Source of the DNA: Nocardioides sp.
GTDB lineage: Bacteria > Actinomycetota > Actinomycetes > Propionibacteriales > Nocardioidaceae
Direction of reading: 5' to 3'
NCBI GenBank assembly: GCA_023252065.1
Contig: JAHEXO010000092.1
Span: forward strand, 1 to 7,501
Length of the DNA stretch: 7,501 nt
Shown: piece after piece, positions 1-6,235 of the stretch
Layout: each line of letters begins with the position of its first letter
How positions within the stretch are numbered: position 1 is the first letter of the stretch
The notes under the pieces: generated by a model
Seen by the model: only the letters and a program-made list of their open reading frames with translations
Databases searched by the model: none
Told to the model about the DNA's origin: nothing
Made by a program: the position numbers and the translations under genes

Positions 1-1119
1 GGCCACACCCAGAGCCTGCACACCAACGCCCTCGACGAGGCGATCGCGCTGCCGACCGACTTCAGCGCCCGGATCGCCCGCAACACCCAGCTCCTGCTGC
101 AGCAGGAGAGCGGCACCACGGGCACCATCGACCCCTGGGCCGGCAGCTACTACGTCGAGAAGCTCACCCACGACCTCGCCGAGCGGGCCTGGGCCCACAT
201 CCAGGAGGTCGAGCAGGCCGGCGGGATGTCGAAGGCGATCGAGGAGGGTATCCCCAAGCTGCGCATCGAGGAGGCCGCGGCCCGCACCCAGGCGCGGATC
301 GACTCCGGAGCCCAGGCCGTCATCGGCGTGAACACCTACCGGCTCGCCGACGAGGACCCGCTCGACGTACGCAAGGTCGACAACGACGAGGTCTACCGCC
401 AGCAGATCGCCAAGCTCGAGCGACTGCGCGCCGAGCGCGACGCCGACGAGGTGCAGCGCACGCTCCACGCGCTCACCGCGGCCGCCGGCTCGGGTGACGG
501 CGAGGGCGGCAACCTGCTCGCGCTCGCCGTCGAGGCCGCCCGCGCGAAGGCGACGGTCGGGGAGATCACCGGTGCGCTCGAGCAGGTGTGGGGCCGGCAC
601 CAGGCGCAGATCCGTACCATCTCGGGTGTGTTCAGGGACGAGGCCGGAGCCGACGGCGACGAGCTCGTCCAGGAGGTGCTCGACGCGACGGCGGCGTTCG
701 AGGACGCCGAGGGACGGCGTCCGCGCATCCTGGTCGCGAAGATGGGCCAGGACGGCCACGACCGCGGCCAGAAGGTCGTGGTCAGCGCGTTCGCCGACAT
801 GGGCTTCGACGTCGACGTGGGGCCGCTGTTCTCGACCCCCGAGGAGGTCGCCCGGCAGGCCGTCGACGCCGACGTGCACATCGTCGGGGTCAGCAGCCTG
901 GCCGCGGGTCACCTGACCCTGGTGCCGGAGCTGAAGAAGGCGCTGGCCGCCCAGGGTCGCGACGACATCCTGGTGGTCGTCGGCGGCGTGATCCCGCCCG
1001 GTGACGTCCCGGCGCTGCAGGAGATGGGCGCGGTGGCGGTGTTCCTGCCCGGCACGGTGATCGCCCGGTCGGCGCTCGACCTGCTCGCCGAGCTCCGAGA
1101 CCACCTGCACCACGGATGA
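1..1119 (+). CDS. scpA: Methylmalonyl-CoA mutase large (alpha) subunit, MutB/ScpA, 5'-truncated by window edge
   Basis: Reading frame 1 is open from base 1 to the TGA at 1117-1119, giving the last 372 residues of a protein that in this family is about 730 long, so about half is missing upstream. The enzyme interconverts (R)-methylmalonyl-CoA and succinyl-CoA by an adenosylcobalamin radical rearrangement in the cytoplasm, in propionate, odd-chain fatty acid and branched amino acid breakdown. Visible parts: the end of the substrate TIM barrel ([12 protein letters not shown] at residues 3-14, then SARIARNTQ and [10 protein letters not shown]), a helical linker, and the C-terminal B12-binding Rossmann domain from about residue 240. 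That domain carries the diagnostic DGHDRG at residues 251-256 (751-768), whose His253 would be the lower cobalt ligand, then VSSLAAGH (889-912) and GGVIPP (982-999). All cobalamin-contact motifs look intact. The small subunit gene is expected just upstream, outside the window. The end overlaps meaB by ATGA, supporting one operon. Confidence 0.97.
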   Translation, partial: GHTQSLHTNALDEAIALPTDFSARIARNTQLLLQQESGTTGTIDPWAGSYYVEKLTHDLAERAWAHIQEVEQAGGMSKAIEEGIPKLRIEEAAARTQARIDSGAQAVIGVNTYRLADEDPLDVRKVDNDEVYRQQIAKLERLRAERDADEVQRTLHALTAAAGSGDGEGGNLLALAVEAARAKATVGEITGALEQVWGRHQAQIRTISGVFRDEAGADGDELVQEVLDATAAFEDAEGRRPRILVAKMGQDGHDRGQKVVVSAFADMGFDVDVGPLFSTPEEVARQAVDADVHIVGVSSLAAGHLTLVPELKKALAAQGRDDILVVVGGVIPPGDVPALQEMGAVAVFLPGTVIARSALDLLAELRDHLHHG

Positions 1120-2147
1120 GCGACCTCGAGTCACCGGCCGATCCGGAGACCTGGGCCGACGACGTGCGCGCCGGCCGTCGCGCGGCCGTCAGCCGCGCGA
1201 TCACGCTGGTCGAGTCCAGCCTGCCCAGGCATCGTCGACAGGCCCGGGCCCTGCTCGCTGCCCTGCCCGTCCCCGAGGTCCCGGCCGTCCGCGTCGGCAT
1301 CTCGGGCGTGCCGGGCGTGGGCAAGTCGACGTTCATCGAGACCCTGGGCACGCGGCTCACCGCAGCCGGCCACCGGGTCGGCGTGCTGGCCGTCGACCCG
1401 AGCAGCCAGCGCACCGGCGGCTCGGTGCTGGGCGACAAGACCCGGATGCCGAGGCTCGCGGTCGACGAGAACGCCTTCATCCGGGCCAGCCCGAGCGCCG
1501 GCACCCTCGGCGGCGTCGCGCGGGCGACCAGCCAGGCGATGCTCGTGCTGGAGGCGGCGTCCTACGACGTGGTGCTGGTCGAGACGGTGGGAGTCGGGCA
1601 GTCGGAGACGACCGTGGCCGGCATGGTCGACACGTTCGTGTTCCTCACCCTGGCCCGCACCGGCGACCAGCTGCAGGGCATCAAGCGCGGAGTGCTGGAG
1701 ATCGCGGACCTGATCGCGGTCAACAAGGCCGACGGCGACCGCGAGGGTGAGGCCCGGCTGGCCGCGCGCGAGCTCGGGGGTGCGCTGCGGATGGTGCACG
1801 GGCGCGGCGAGGCGCCGGCTGTCGTCACCTGCTCGGGCCTGTCCGGGGCCGGGGTCGACGACATGTGGCAGCGCGTCCTCGACCATCGCGCGCAGCTCGG
1901 CGAGGAGGGCCTGGCCGACAAGCGCGCCCACCAGCAGCTCGACTTCGCGTGGGCCCTGGTGCGCGACGAGCTCGAGCAGCGGCTCCACCGCTCCGACGCC
2001 GTACGGCGGGTGCGTAGGGAGGTGCGCGACCGCGTGCTGGGCGGTGAGCTGACCGCCGTGGCCGCGGCCGACCTGATCCTCGCCGCCTACGACAACGGGG
2101 ATGACCATCGAGATGACAATGGGGACGCCGCCGCGCCCGTGAACTAA
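1116..2147 (+). CDS. meaB: Methylmalonyl-CoA mutase-associated GTPase MeaB (ArgK/MeaB family)
   Basis: This 343-residue cytoplasmic P-loop GTPase is expected to bind methylmalonyl-CoA mutase, gate adenosylcobalamin loading and protect the mutase from inactivation. Motifs in order: Walker A GVPGVGKS at residues 64-71, VDPSS at 93-97, [11 protein letters not shown] at 101-111, the family-specific SPSAGTLGG at 125-133, the switch II region ETVGVGQSE at 156-164, the guanine-specificity motif NKAD at 203-206, and TCSGLSG at 238-244 as the G5-like loop. The C-terminal helices (about 260-325) match the dimerisation arm of MeaB. The last ~17 residues are a hydrophilic Asp/Asn-rich tail (DNGDD, DDNGD) beyond the usual end and are probably disordered. 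The ATG overlaps the mutase stop by 4 bases and has no clear Shine-Dalgarno site, so it is probably translated by coupling. The older name ArgK (arginine transport kinase) is a misassignment. Adjacency to the mutase gene makes the MeaB assignment firm. Confidence 0.96.
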   Translation: MSDLESPADPETWADDVRAGRRAAVSRAITLVESSLPRHRRQARALLAALPVPEVPAVRVGISGVPGVGKSTFIETLGTRLTAAGHRVGVLAVDPSSQRTGGSVLGDKTRMPRLAVDENAFIRASPSAGTLGGVARATSQAMLVLEAASYDVVLVETVGVGQSETTVAGMVDTFVFLTLARTGDQLQGIKRGVLEIADLIAVNKADGDREGEARLAARELGGALRMVHGRGEAPAVVTCSGLSGAGVDDMWQRVLDHRAQLGEEGLADKRAHQQLDFAWALVRDELEQRLHRSDAVRRVRREVRDRVLGGELTAVAAADLILAAYDNGDDHRDDNGDAAAPVN

Positions 2148-2150
2148 CCT
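2122..2150 (+). promoter_or_regulatory. Candidate promoter for the M20 amidohydrolase gene
   Basis: TAACCT at 2145-2150 fits the actinobacterial TANNNT -10 pattern, and GGGACG at 2122-2127 shares the central GAC of TTGACA with a 17-base spacer between. Transcription would then begin at or within a few bases of the ATG at 2160, which agrees with the lack of any Shine-Dalgarno site there (a leaderless message). The -10 overlaps the meaB stop codon. The -35 match is weak, so this is an inference. Confidence 0.35.
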
Positions 2151-2172
2151 TCCCTGGACATGTCCAGGGAAG
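2149..2172. promoter_or_regulatory. Perfect 24-bp palindrome centred on the start codon of the amidohydrolase gene
   Basis: The left half reads CTTCCCTGGACA (2149-2160) and the right half TGTCCAGGGAAG (2161-2172) is its exact reverse complement, with no spacer. Flanking bases C2148 and C2173 do not pair. The ATG (2160-2162) straddles the dyad axis, and the repeat begins one base after the meaB stop and overlaps the last bases of the putative -10. As DNA it looks like an operator for a dimeric repressor; as RNA it would hide the start codon in a hairpin. A weak terminator for meaB is less likely, since there is no T-tract. The symmetry is seen directly; its role is inferred. Confidence 0.6.
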
Positions 2173-3350
2173 CTGCGCTCGCGCTCGTCGAGACCGTGGT
2201 CGACAAGCACGCCGACGACCTCGTGGATCTCCGACGCGATCTGCATGCCCACCCCGAGCTGTCGTGGCAGGAGCGGCGCACCACCGACCTGGTCTGCCAC
2301 CACATCGACCAGGTCGGGTGGCGGCTCACCCGGGCCGGCGACTCCGGCGTCGTGGCCGACCTCGGCGACACCGGTCCGCTGGTCGCTCTCCGCGCCGACC
2401 TCGACGCGCTGCCCGTCGACGACACGACCACCGACCCCTGGCAGAGCAAGGTCGCCGGTGTCGCCCACGCGTGCGGCCACGACGTGCACACCACCGCCCT
2501 GCTCGGCTCGGGACTGGCGCTGGCCGAGCTGCATGCGGCCGGGCTGCTGCCGGGGCGGGTGCGGCTGCTCTTCCAGCCGGCCGAGGAGGTGATGCCGGGC
2601 GGGGCCACCCACATGATGAACCTCGGCGCCCTCGACGAGGTGAGCCGCATCTTCTGCCTCCACTGCGACCCCACGGTCGACGTCGGCCAGGTCGGCATGC
2701 GCGAGGGACCGATCACCGGGGCCGCCGACAGCCTCGAGGTCCGGCTCACCGGCTCCGGAGGCCACACCAGCCGCCCGCACCTGACCGAGGACCTCACCTT
2801 CGCCCTGGCCAAGATCGTCACCGAGCTGCCGGCGGTGCTGTCGCGGCGCCTCGACCCGCGCGCCGGTGTCAGCGTGGTGTGGGGCCGGCTGCACGCCGGC
2901 CGCGCCACCAACGTCATCCCCGACACCGGCACCGTGGCCGGCACCGTCCGGATGCTCGACTCGGTGGCCTGGAGCGACATGGAGCACCGGATCCGCCAGC
3001 ACGTCGACGAGATCGTCGCGCCCTACGGCGTGCACGCCGACGTCGACTACAAGCGCGGCGTCCCGCCCGTCGTCAACGACCCGGCCTCGGTGGCGCTGCT
3101 GTCGGGTGTGGTCGGGGCGGTGCTGGGGCCCGAGGGCCGGGCGCCGACCGCGCAGAGCCTGGGCGGTGAGGACTTCGCCTGGTATCTCACCCGTGTCCCG
3201 GGTGCGATGGGGCGACTCGGCACCCGCACCCCGGGTGGACCGACCTACGACATCCACCAGGGCAACCTCCGGGTCGACGAACGAGCCACGGGCATCGGGG
3301 CCAAGGTGCTGGCGTCGGTCGCGGTGCAGTCCCTGGCCCCGGTGGGCTAG
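2160..3350 (+). CDS. M20-family metallo-amidohydrolase (M20D, N-acyl-amino acid / IAA-conjugate hydrolase-like)
   Basis: This 396-residue cytoplasmic protein is of normal length for M20D enzymes, which cleave amide bonds of N-acylated amino acids or related conjugates with a two-metal centre; the substrate cannot be read from sequence. Motifs: LRRDLHAHPELSWQE (24-38), ALRADLDALP (76-85), HACGHDVHT (103-111) supplying ligands Cys105 and His107, FQPAEE (138-143) with the catalytic Glu142 and ligand Glu143, LHCDP (167-171) with His168, GGHTSRPH (200-207) and HAGRATNVIP (245-254) of the dimerisation/substrate lid, GGEDFAWY (335-342), and a late His366 in DIHQGNLRVDE as the last ligand. The catalytic set looks complete. 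The ATG at 2160 is the first possible start after an in-frame stop at 2145 and gives a normal N-terminus. There is no Shine-Dalgarno site, so translation may be leaderless. It shares strand and closeness with meaB (12-base gap) and precedes a nucleoside importer, but a functional tie to either is not evident. Confidence 0.9.
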   Translation: MSREAALALVETVVDKHADDLVDLRRDLHAHPELSWQERRTTDLVCHHIDQVGWRLTRAGDSGVVADLGDTGPLVALRADLDALPVDDTTTDPWQSKVAGVAHACGHDVHTTALLGSGLALAELHAAGLLPGRVRLLFQPAEEVMPGGATHMMNLGALDEVSRIFCLHCDPTVDVGQVGMREGPITGAADSLEVRLTGSGGHTSRPHLTEDLTFALAKIVTELPAVLSRRLDPRAGVSVVWGRLHAGRATNVIPDTGTVAGTVRMLDSVAWSDMEHRIRQHVDEIVAPYGVHADVDYKRGVPPVVNDPASVALLSGVVGAVLGPEGRAPTAQSLGGEDFAWYLTRVPGAMGRLGTRTPGGPTYDIHQGNLRVDERATGIGAKVLASVAVQSLAPVG

Positions 3351-3391
3351 AGGCTCGGGACCTTCGTCACCCCGACCGGTAACAACTTCAT

Positions 3392-3413
3392 GACACCGGG
3401 GGGGCGAGGTGTC
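3392..3413. repeat. Inverted repeat GACACC-N10-GGTGTC upstream of the lipoprotein gene, with a third copy at 3436-3441
   Basis: GACACC at 3392-3397 faces GGTGTC at 3408-3413 across 10 bases, and GGTGTC recurs in direct orientation at 3436-3441, 28 bases further on. The second copy overlaps the proposed -35 and the third overlaps the proposed -10 of the importer promoter. The placement would suit operator sites, but 6-base words in GC-rich DNA can recur by chance. Confidence 0.3.
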
Positions 3414-3438
3414 GCCCGCCGCCCCACGCGCATAGGGT
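3409..3438 (+). promoter_or_regulatory. Candidate promoter for the nucleoside importer operon
   Basis: TAGGGT at 3433-3438 fits the TANNNT -10 consensus of actinobacteria. GTGTCG at 3409-3414 matches TTGACA at three positions (T2, G3, C5) with an 18-base spacer. Transcription would start near 3445, leaving a leader of about 45 bases before the TTG start at 3491. This is the only reasonable -10 I see close upstream in the 140-base gap after the amidohydrolase gene. It is an inference from sequence only. Confidence 0.4.
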
Positions 3439-3475
3439 GTCGGCGAACCTGCGCCGGACGGAGGGCGCGGGCACT

Positions 3476-3484
3476 AGAAGGAGG
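3476..3484 (+). promoter_or_regulatory. Strong ribosome binding site fixing a TTG start for the lipoprotein gene
   Basis: AGAAGGAGG is nearly perfectly complementary to the 16S rRNA 3' end and sits 6 bases before TTG at 3491. The in-frame GTG at 3437 would lengthen the protein by 18 residues, but it has no comparable site, lies inside the proposed promoter, and would place a charged Arg-rich stretch ahead of the signal peptide. The TTG is therefore preferred. Confidence 0.85.
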
Positions 3485-3490
3485 CCCCTC

Positions 3491-4561
3491 TTGCGGCATA
3501 CCAGCAAGATCGCGGCCGTAGCGGTGGTGGCGGTGATCGCCCTCACCGGGTGCGGCAAGAAGAGTGACAGCTCGAGCTCCGGCTCGGCTACAGAGGATGT
3601 CTGCAAGACGGCCAGCGGGTCCGGCCCGAAGATCGGTCTCGCCTACGACGTCGGCGGTCGCGGCGACCAGTCGTTCAACGACTCGGCCTACGCCGGCGTG
3701 TCCAAGGCGGTCAAGAAGTACGACGGCTCCTGCCTCGAGGGTGAGGCCCAGGACGGCGAGCCCGAGTCGGCTCGTGAGGACCGGCTCAGCCAGATGGCCG
3801 ACAACGGGGCCACCGCCATCATCGGTGTCGGTTTCGCCTACAGCGACGCGGTCAACGCCGTCGCGCCGAAGTACCCCAAGGTGAGCTTCGCGGTGGTCGA
3901 CGGCTTCGACCCCGACAAGACCACCAACAAGAACGTCGCGTACTTCAGCTTCGCCGCCAACGAGTCGTCCTACCTCGTCGGTGTCGCCGCCGCGCAGGCG
4001 ACCAAGTCCAAGCAGGTCGGGTTCGTGGGCGGTGTCCACAACGACCTGATCAAGGCGTTCGAGGCGGGCTACACCGCCGGCGTCCACGCCGTCGACCCGA
4101 GCATCAAGGTCGACATCTCCTACATCCAGGAGAGCAACCTGTCCGGCTTCAACGACCCCGCGGGCGGCAAGACCGCTGCGGCCGGTGAGTTCGACCAGGG
4201 TGCCGACGTGGTCTACCACGCCTCGGGTGCTTCGGGCTCCGGTGTCTTCGACGCCGCGGTCGAGGCCGGTGACGGCAAGTGGGCCATCGGTGTGGACTCC
4301 GACCAGTACCTCACTGCGACGGCGGCCCAGAAGCCGCACATCCTCACCTCCGCGCTCAAGCGCGTGGACGTGGCGTGCTACCAGTGGATCGGGACCGTCA
4401 ACTCCGGCAGCCCGGCGACCGGCTACGTGACCTACGACCTGAAGAACAACGGCGTCGGCTACGCGGTCTCCAACCCGGCGATCAAGCCCTACGAGGCGAT
4501 GATCAACAGCTACGCCGACAAGATCAAGAGCGGTCAGATCAAGGTCCCGACCACTCCGTGA
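3491..4561 (+). CDS. BMP/PnrA-family nucleoside-binding lipoprotein of an ABC importer (NupN/BmpA-like)
   Basis: This is the extracytoplasmic substrate-binding lipoprotein that captures nucleosides (the substrate class established for PnrA of Treponema and NupN/BmpA-type proteins) and hands them to the permeases encoded downstream. From the TTG start the protein is 356 residues. It has a short basic N-terminus (RHTSK), a hydrophobic core (about 7-18), and lipobox L18-T-G-C21, so signal peptidase II should cleave before Cys21, which is then lipidated. A Ser/Gly linker follows (25-33). The BMP domain begins at KIGLAYDVGGRGDQSFNDSAY (47-67), the family hallmark, and continues with AIIGVGFAYSDAV, VSFAVVDG (131-138), NESSYLVG (157-164) and WAIGVDSDQYL (264-274). 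Beyond Cys21 there are three cysteines (38, 81, 296); Cys38 and Cys81 flank the first strand-helix unit and could form a disulfide outside the membrane. It is the first gene of the importer; a GC hairpin separates it from the ATPase gene. Exact substrate preference is not readable. Confidence 0.93.
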   Translation: MRHTSKIAAVAVVAVIALTGCGKKSDSSSSGSATEDVCKTASGSGPKIGLAYDVGGRGDQSFNDSAYAGVSKAVKKYDGSCLEGEAQDGEPESAREDRLSQMADNGATAIIGVGFAYSDAVNAVAPKYPKVSFAVVDGFDPDKTTNKNVAYFSFAANESSYLVGVAAAQATKSKQVGFVGGVHNDLIKAFEAGYTAGVHAVDPSIKVDISYIQESNLSGFNDPAGGKTAAAGEFDQGADVVYHASGASGSGVFDAAVEAGDGKWAIGVDSDQYLTATAAQKPHILTSALKRVDVACYQWIGTVNSGSPATGYVTYDLKNNGVGYAVSNPAIKPYEAMINSYADKIKSGQIKVPTTP

Positions 4562-4621
4562 TCCGGTGACGGGACGCACGTCGCGACGCGGCGAGCGCCC
4601 CGGTCCCACCAGCATCATCCA

Positions 4622-4658
4622 CGTCCGGCCCGGGAGTAACCTGCTCCCGGGCCGGACG
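4622..4658 (+). terminator. Perfect 15-bp GC hairpin between lipoprotein and ATPase genes (attenuator / mRNA 3'-end stabiliser)
   Basis: CGTCCGGCCCGGGAG (4622-4636) pairs without mismatch to CTCCCGGGCCGGACG (4644-4658) around the 7-base loop TAACCTG. It lies 60 bases after the lipoprotein stop and 35 bases before the ATPase start. No T-tract follows, which is common for actinobacterial terminators. Because importer genes continue on the same strand, partial termination or protection of the upstream message from 3' nucleases is the likely role. The loop holds a TANNNT-like word (TAACCT), so a promoter within the hairpin cannot be excluded, though I see no -35. Confidence 0.7.
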
Positions 4659-4682
4659 CATGACCGGCCCTCGCTCGCTCAC

Positions 4683-4688
4683 CGGAGG
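4683..4688 (+). promoter_or_regulatory. Ribosome binding site fixing a TTG start for the ATPase gene
   Basis: CGGAGG ends 5 bases before TTG at 4694. No ATG or GTG in this frame between here and the conserved Walker A region gives a fuller domain, and the TTG start leaves a normal short N-terminal extension before the ABC domain. Confidence 0.75.
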
Positions 4689-4693
4689 TCTCC

Positions 4694-6235
4694 TTGGCAG
4701 CCCCCGCACCCGCTCCGACCGACCACGACGTCGACGCACCTGAGGTCGTCCTCTCGGGGATCGGCAAGCGCTTCCCGGGCGTGGTCGCCAACCACGACGT
4801 CGACCTCACCATCCGCCCCGGCTCGGTCCACGCGCTGGTCGGTGAGAACGGCGCCGGCAAGTCCACGCTGATGAAGATCCTCTACGGCGTCCAGCGGCCC
4901 GATGACGGCACGATCCGGATCGACGGGGAGACCAAGGTCTTCAAGTCCCCGACCGACGCCATCGCGGTCGGCATCGGGATGGTCTTCCAGCACTTCATGC
5001 TGGCCGATAACCTCACCGCCCTGGAGAACGTCGTGCTGGGCGCGGAGAAGCTCTTCGGCATCGGCGACAAGGCGCGCGAGGAGTTCCGGGCGATCTCCGA
5101 CCGCTACGGCTTCGGCCTCGAGCCCGACGTGCTCGTCGAGCAGCTCGGCGTAGCCGACCGGCAGCGCCTGGAGATCCTCAAGGTCCTCTTCCGCGGCGCC
5201 AAGATCATCATCCTCGACGAGCCGACCGCCGTCCTCGTGCCGCAGGAGGTCGACGCGCTGTTCGAGAACCTGCGCGACCTCCGCTCCCACGGCAACTCGA
5301 TCCTGTTCATCTCCCACAAGCTCGACGAGGTGCTCGCCATCGCCGACGACATCACGGTGATGCGTCGCGGCGCCACGGTCGGCTCGGCCGAGCCCGGCCA
5401 CGTCACCAAGCGCCAGCTCGCCGAGATGATGGTCGGCTCCGAGCTCCCGTCGCCCGACGTGTCCGAGAGCACCGTCACCGACGTCGTCCAGCTCTCGCTG
5501 CAGGGGGTCACCCTCGTCGACGAGGGCGGCCGCCACCTGCTCGACGACATCACCTTCGACATCCACCGGGGCGAGATCCTCGGCATCGCCGGCGTCGAGG
5601 GCAACGGCCAGGCCGAGCTGGTCGAGACCGTGATGGGGATGCGTGAGCCGGCCTCCGGCACCATCCGGCTCGGGGACGCCGACGTCACCGACTGGGACAC
5701 CCGCCGGATCCGCGAGGCCGGCGTCGCCTACATCCCCGAGGACCGCCAGCGCCATGGCCTGCTGCTCGACGCCCCGCTCTGGGAGAACCGCGTGCTGGGG
5801 CACCAGACCCGTCCCCCGAGCGCCCGCGGACCGTGGATCGACCGTGGCGGCGCCCGAGCCGACACCCAGCGGATCATCGAGCAGTACGACGTGCGGACCC
5901 CGGGCATCGACACGCCTGCCCGTGCCCTGTCGGGTGGCAACCAGCAGAAGCTGATCGTGGGCCGTGAGATGAGTGGCGAGCCGATCGTGCTGATCGCCTC
6001 CCACCCCACCCGCGGCGTCGACGTGGGCGCCCAGGCAGCCATCTGGGAGCACATCAAGAACGCCCGCCACGACGGGCTCGCGGTGCTGCTGGTCTCGGCC
6101 GACCTCGACGAGCTGATCGGTCTCTCCGACCGGATCGAGGTGATCCTGCGCGGCTCGTTGGTGGGGTCGTTCGACCCGGCCACGGTGACACCCCAGGACC
6201 TCGGCGCCGCGATGACGGGAGGTGGTGACGAGTGA
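4694..6235 (+). CDS. Nucleoside ABC importer ATPase with two fused ABC domains (NupO/YufO-like)
   Basis: This 513-residue cytoplasmic protein has two ABC domains in one chain, as in RbsA/MglA-type and BMP-type importers; it powers the two permeases encoded next. Domain 1: Walker A GENGAGKST (50-58), Q-loop Gln99 in VFQHFML, signature-position LGVADRQR (151-158), Walker B IIILDEP (171-177), H-loop His208 in FISHKLDE. Domain 2: Walker A-like GVEGNGQA (300-307), with Gln306 where Lys is required; canonical signature LSGGNQQK (412-419); Walker B-like IVLIASHP (431-438), lacking the Asp-Glu pair; then TRGVDVGA (439-446) and VSADLDEL (467-474) instead of an H-loop His. One composite site (Walker A/B of domain 1 with signature of domain 2) should therefore hydrolyse ATP, and the other looks degenerate, as is known for this family. 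The TTG start is set by the site at 4683. The stop overlaps the permease GTG by 4 bases. Confidence 0.94.
   Translation: MAAPAPAPTDHDVDAPEVVLSGIGKRFPGVVANHDVDLTIRPGSVHALVGENGAGKSTLMKILYGVQRPDDGTIRIDGETKVFKSPTDAIAVGIGMVFQHFMLADNLTALENVVLGAEKLFGIGDKAREEFRAISDRYGFGLEPDVLVEQLGVADRQRLEILKVLFRGAKIIILDEPTAVLVPQEVDALFENLRDLRSHGNSILFISHKLDEVLAIADDITVMRRGATVGSAEPGHVTKRQLAEMMVGSELPSPDVSESTVTDVVQLSLQGVTLVDEGGRHLLDDITFDIHRGEILGIAGVEGNGQAELVETVMGMREPASGTIRLGDADVTDWDTRRIREAGVAYIPEDRQRHGLLLDAPLWENRVLGHQTRPPSARGPWIDRGGARADTQRIIEQYDVRTPGIDTPARALSGGNQQKLIVGREMSGEPIVLIASHPTRGVDVGAQAAIWEHIKNARHDGLAVLLVSADLDELIGLSDRIEVILRGSLVGSFDPATVTPQDLGAAMTGGGDE

Noticed and set aside
1131..3257. Long open frame of 708 codons on the - strand
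   Set aside because: It lies opposite meaB and the M20 gene, both with full catalytic motifs. The translation is low-complexity Arg/Gly/Asp/Val-rich with no domain wording, as expected for the antisense of high-GC codons.
3370..3403. Hairpin after the amidohydrolase gene (CCCC and CCGGT pairing with ACCGG and GGGG)
   Set aside because: The stem needs a GA bulge and a 14-base loop, has only 5+4 pairs and no T-tract, so it is too weak to call a terminator.
3402..3417. GGGCGA-GGTG-TCGCCC small stem-loop
   Set aside because: It has only six pairs and lies within the GGTGTC region and putative -35; there is no independent support as a functional RNA element.
3437..3490. GTG at 3437 as start of the lipoprotein, adding 18 residues
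   Set aside because: There is no Shine-Dalgarno site, it falls in the proposed -10 region, and it would put an Arg-rich stretch before an otherwise typical lipoprotein signal. TTG at 3491 has an excellent site.
3439..3490. Purine riboswitch or other structured leader before the nucleoside importer
   Set aside because: The leader would be only about 45 bases and shows no conserved aptamer core, so it is too short for a known riboswitch.
4579..4588. 10-bp palindrome CGTCGCGACG after the lipoprotein stop
   Set aside because: It is short and made of words common in high-GC DNA; chance is a sufficient explanation.
4679..6070. Long open frame of 463 codons on the - strand
   Set aside because: It is the antisense shadow of the ATPase gene, with Asp/Gly/Val/Leu-biased text and no recognisable motif.
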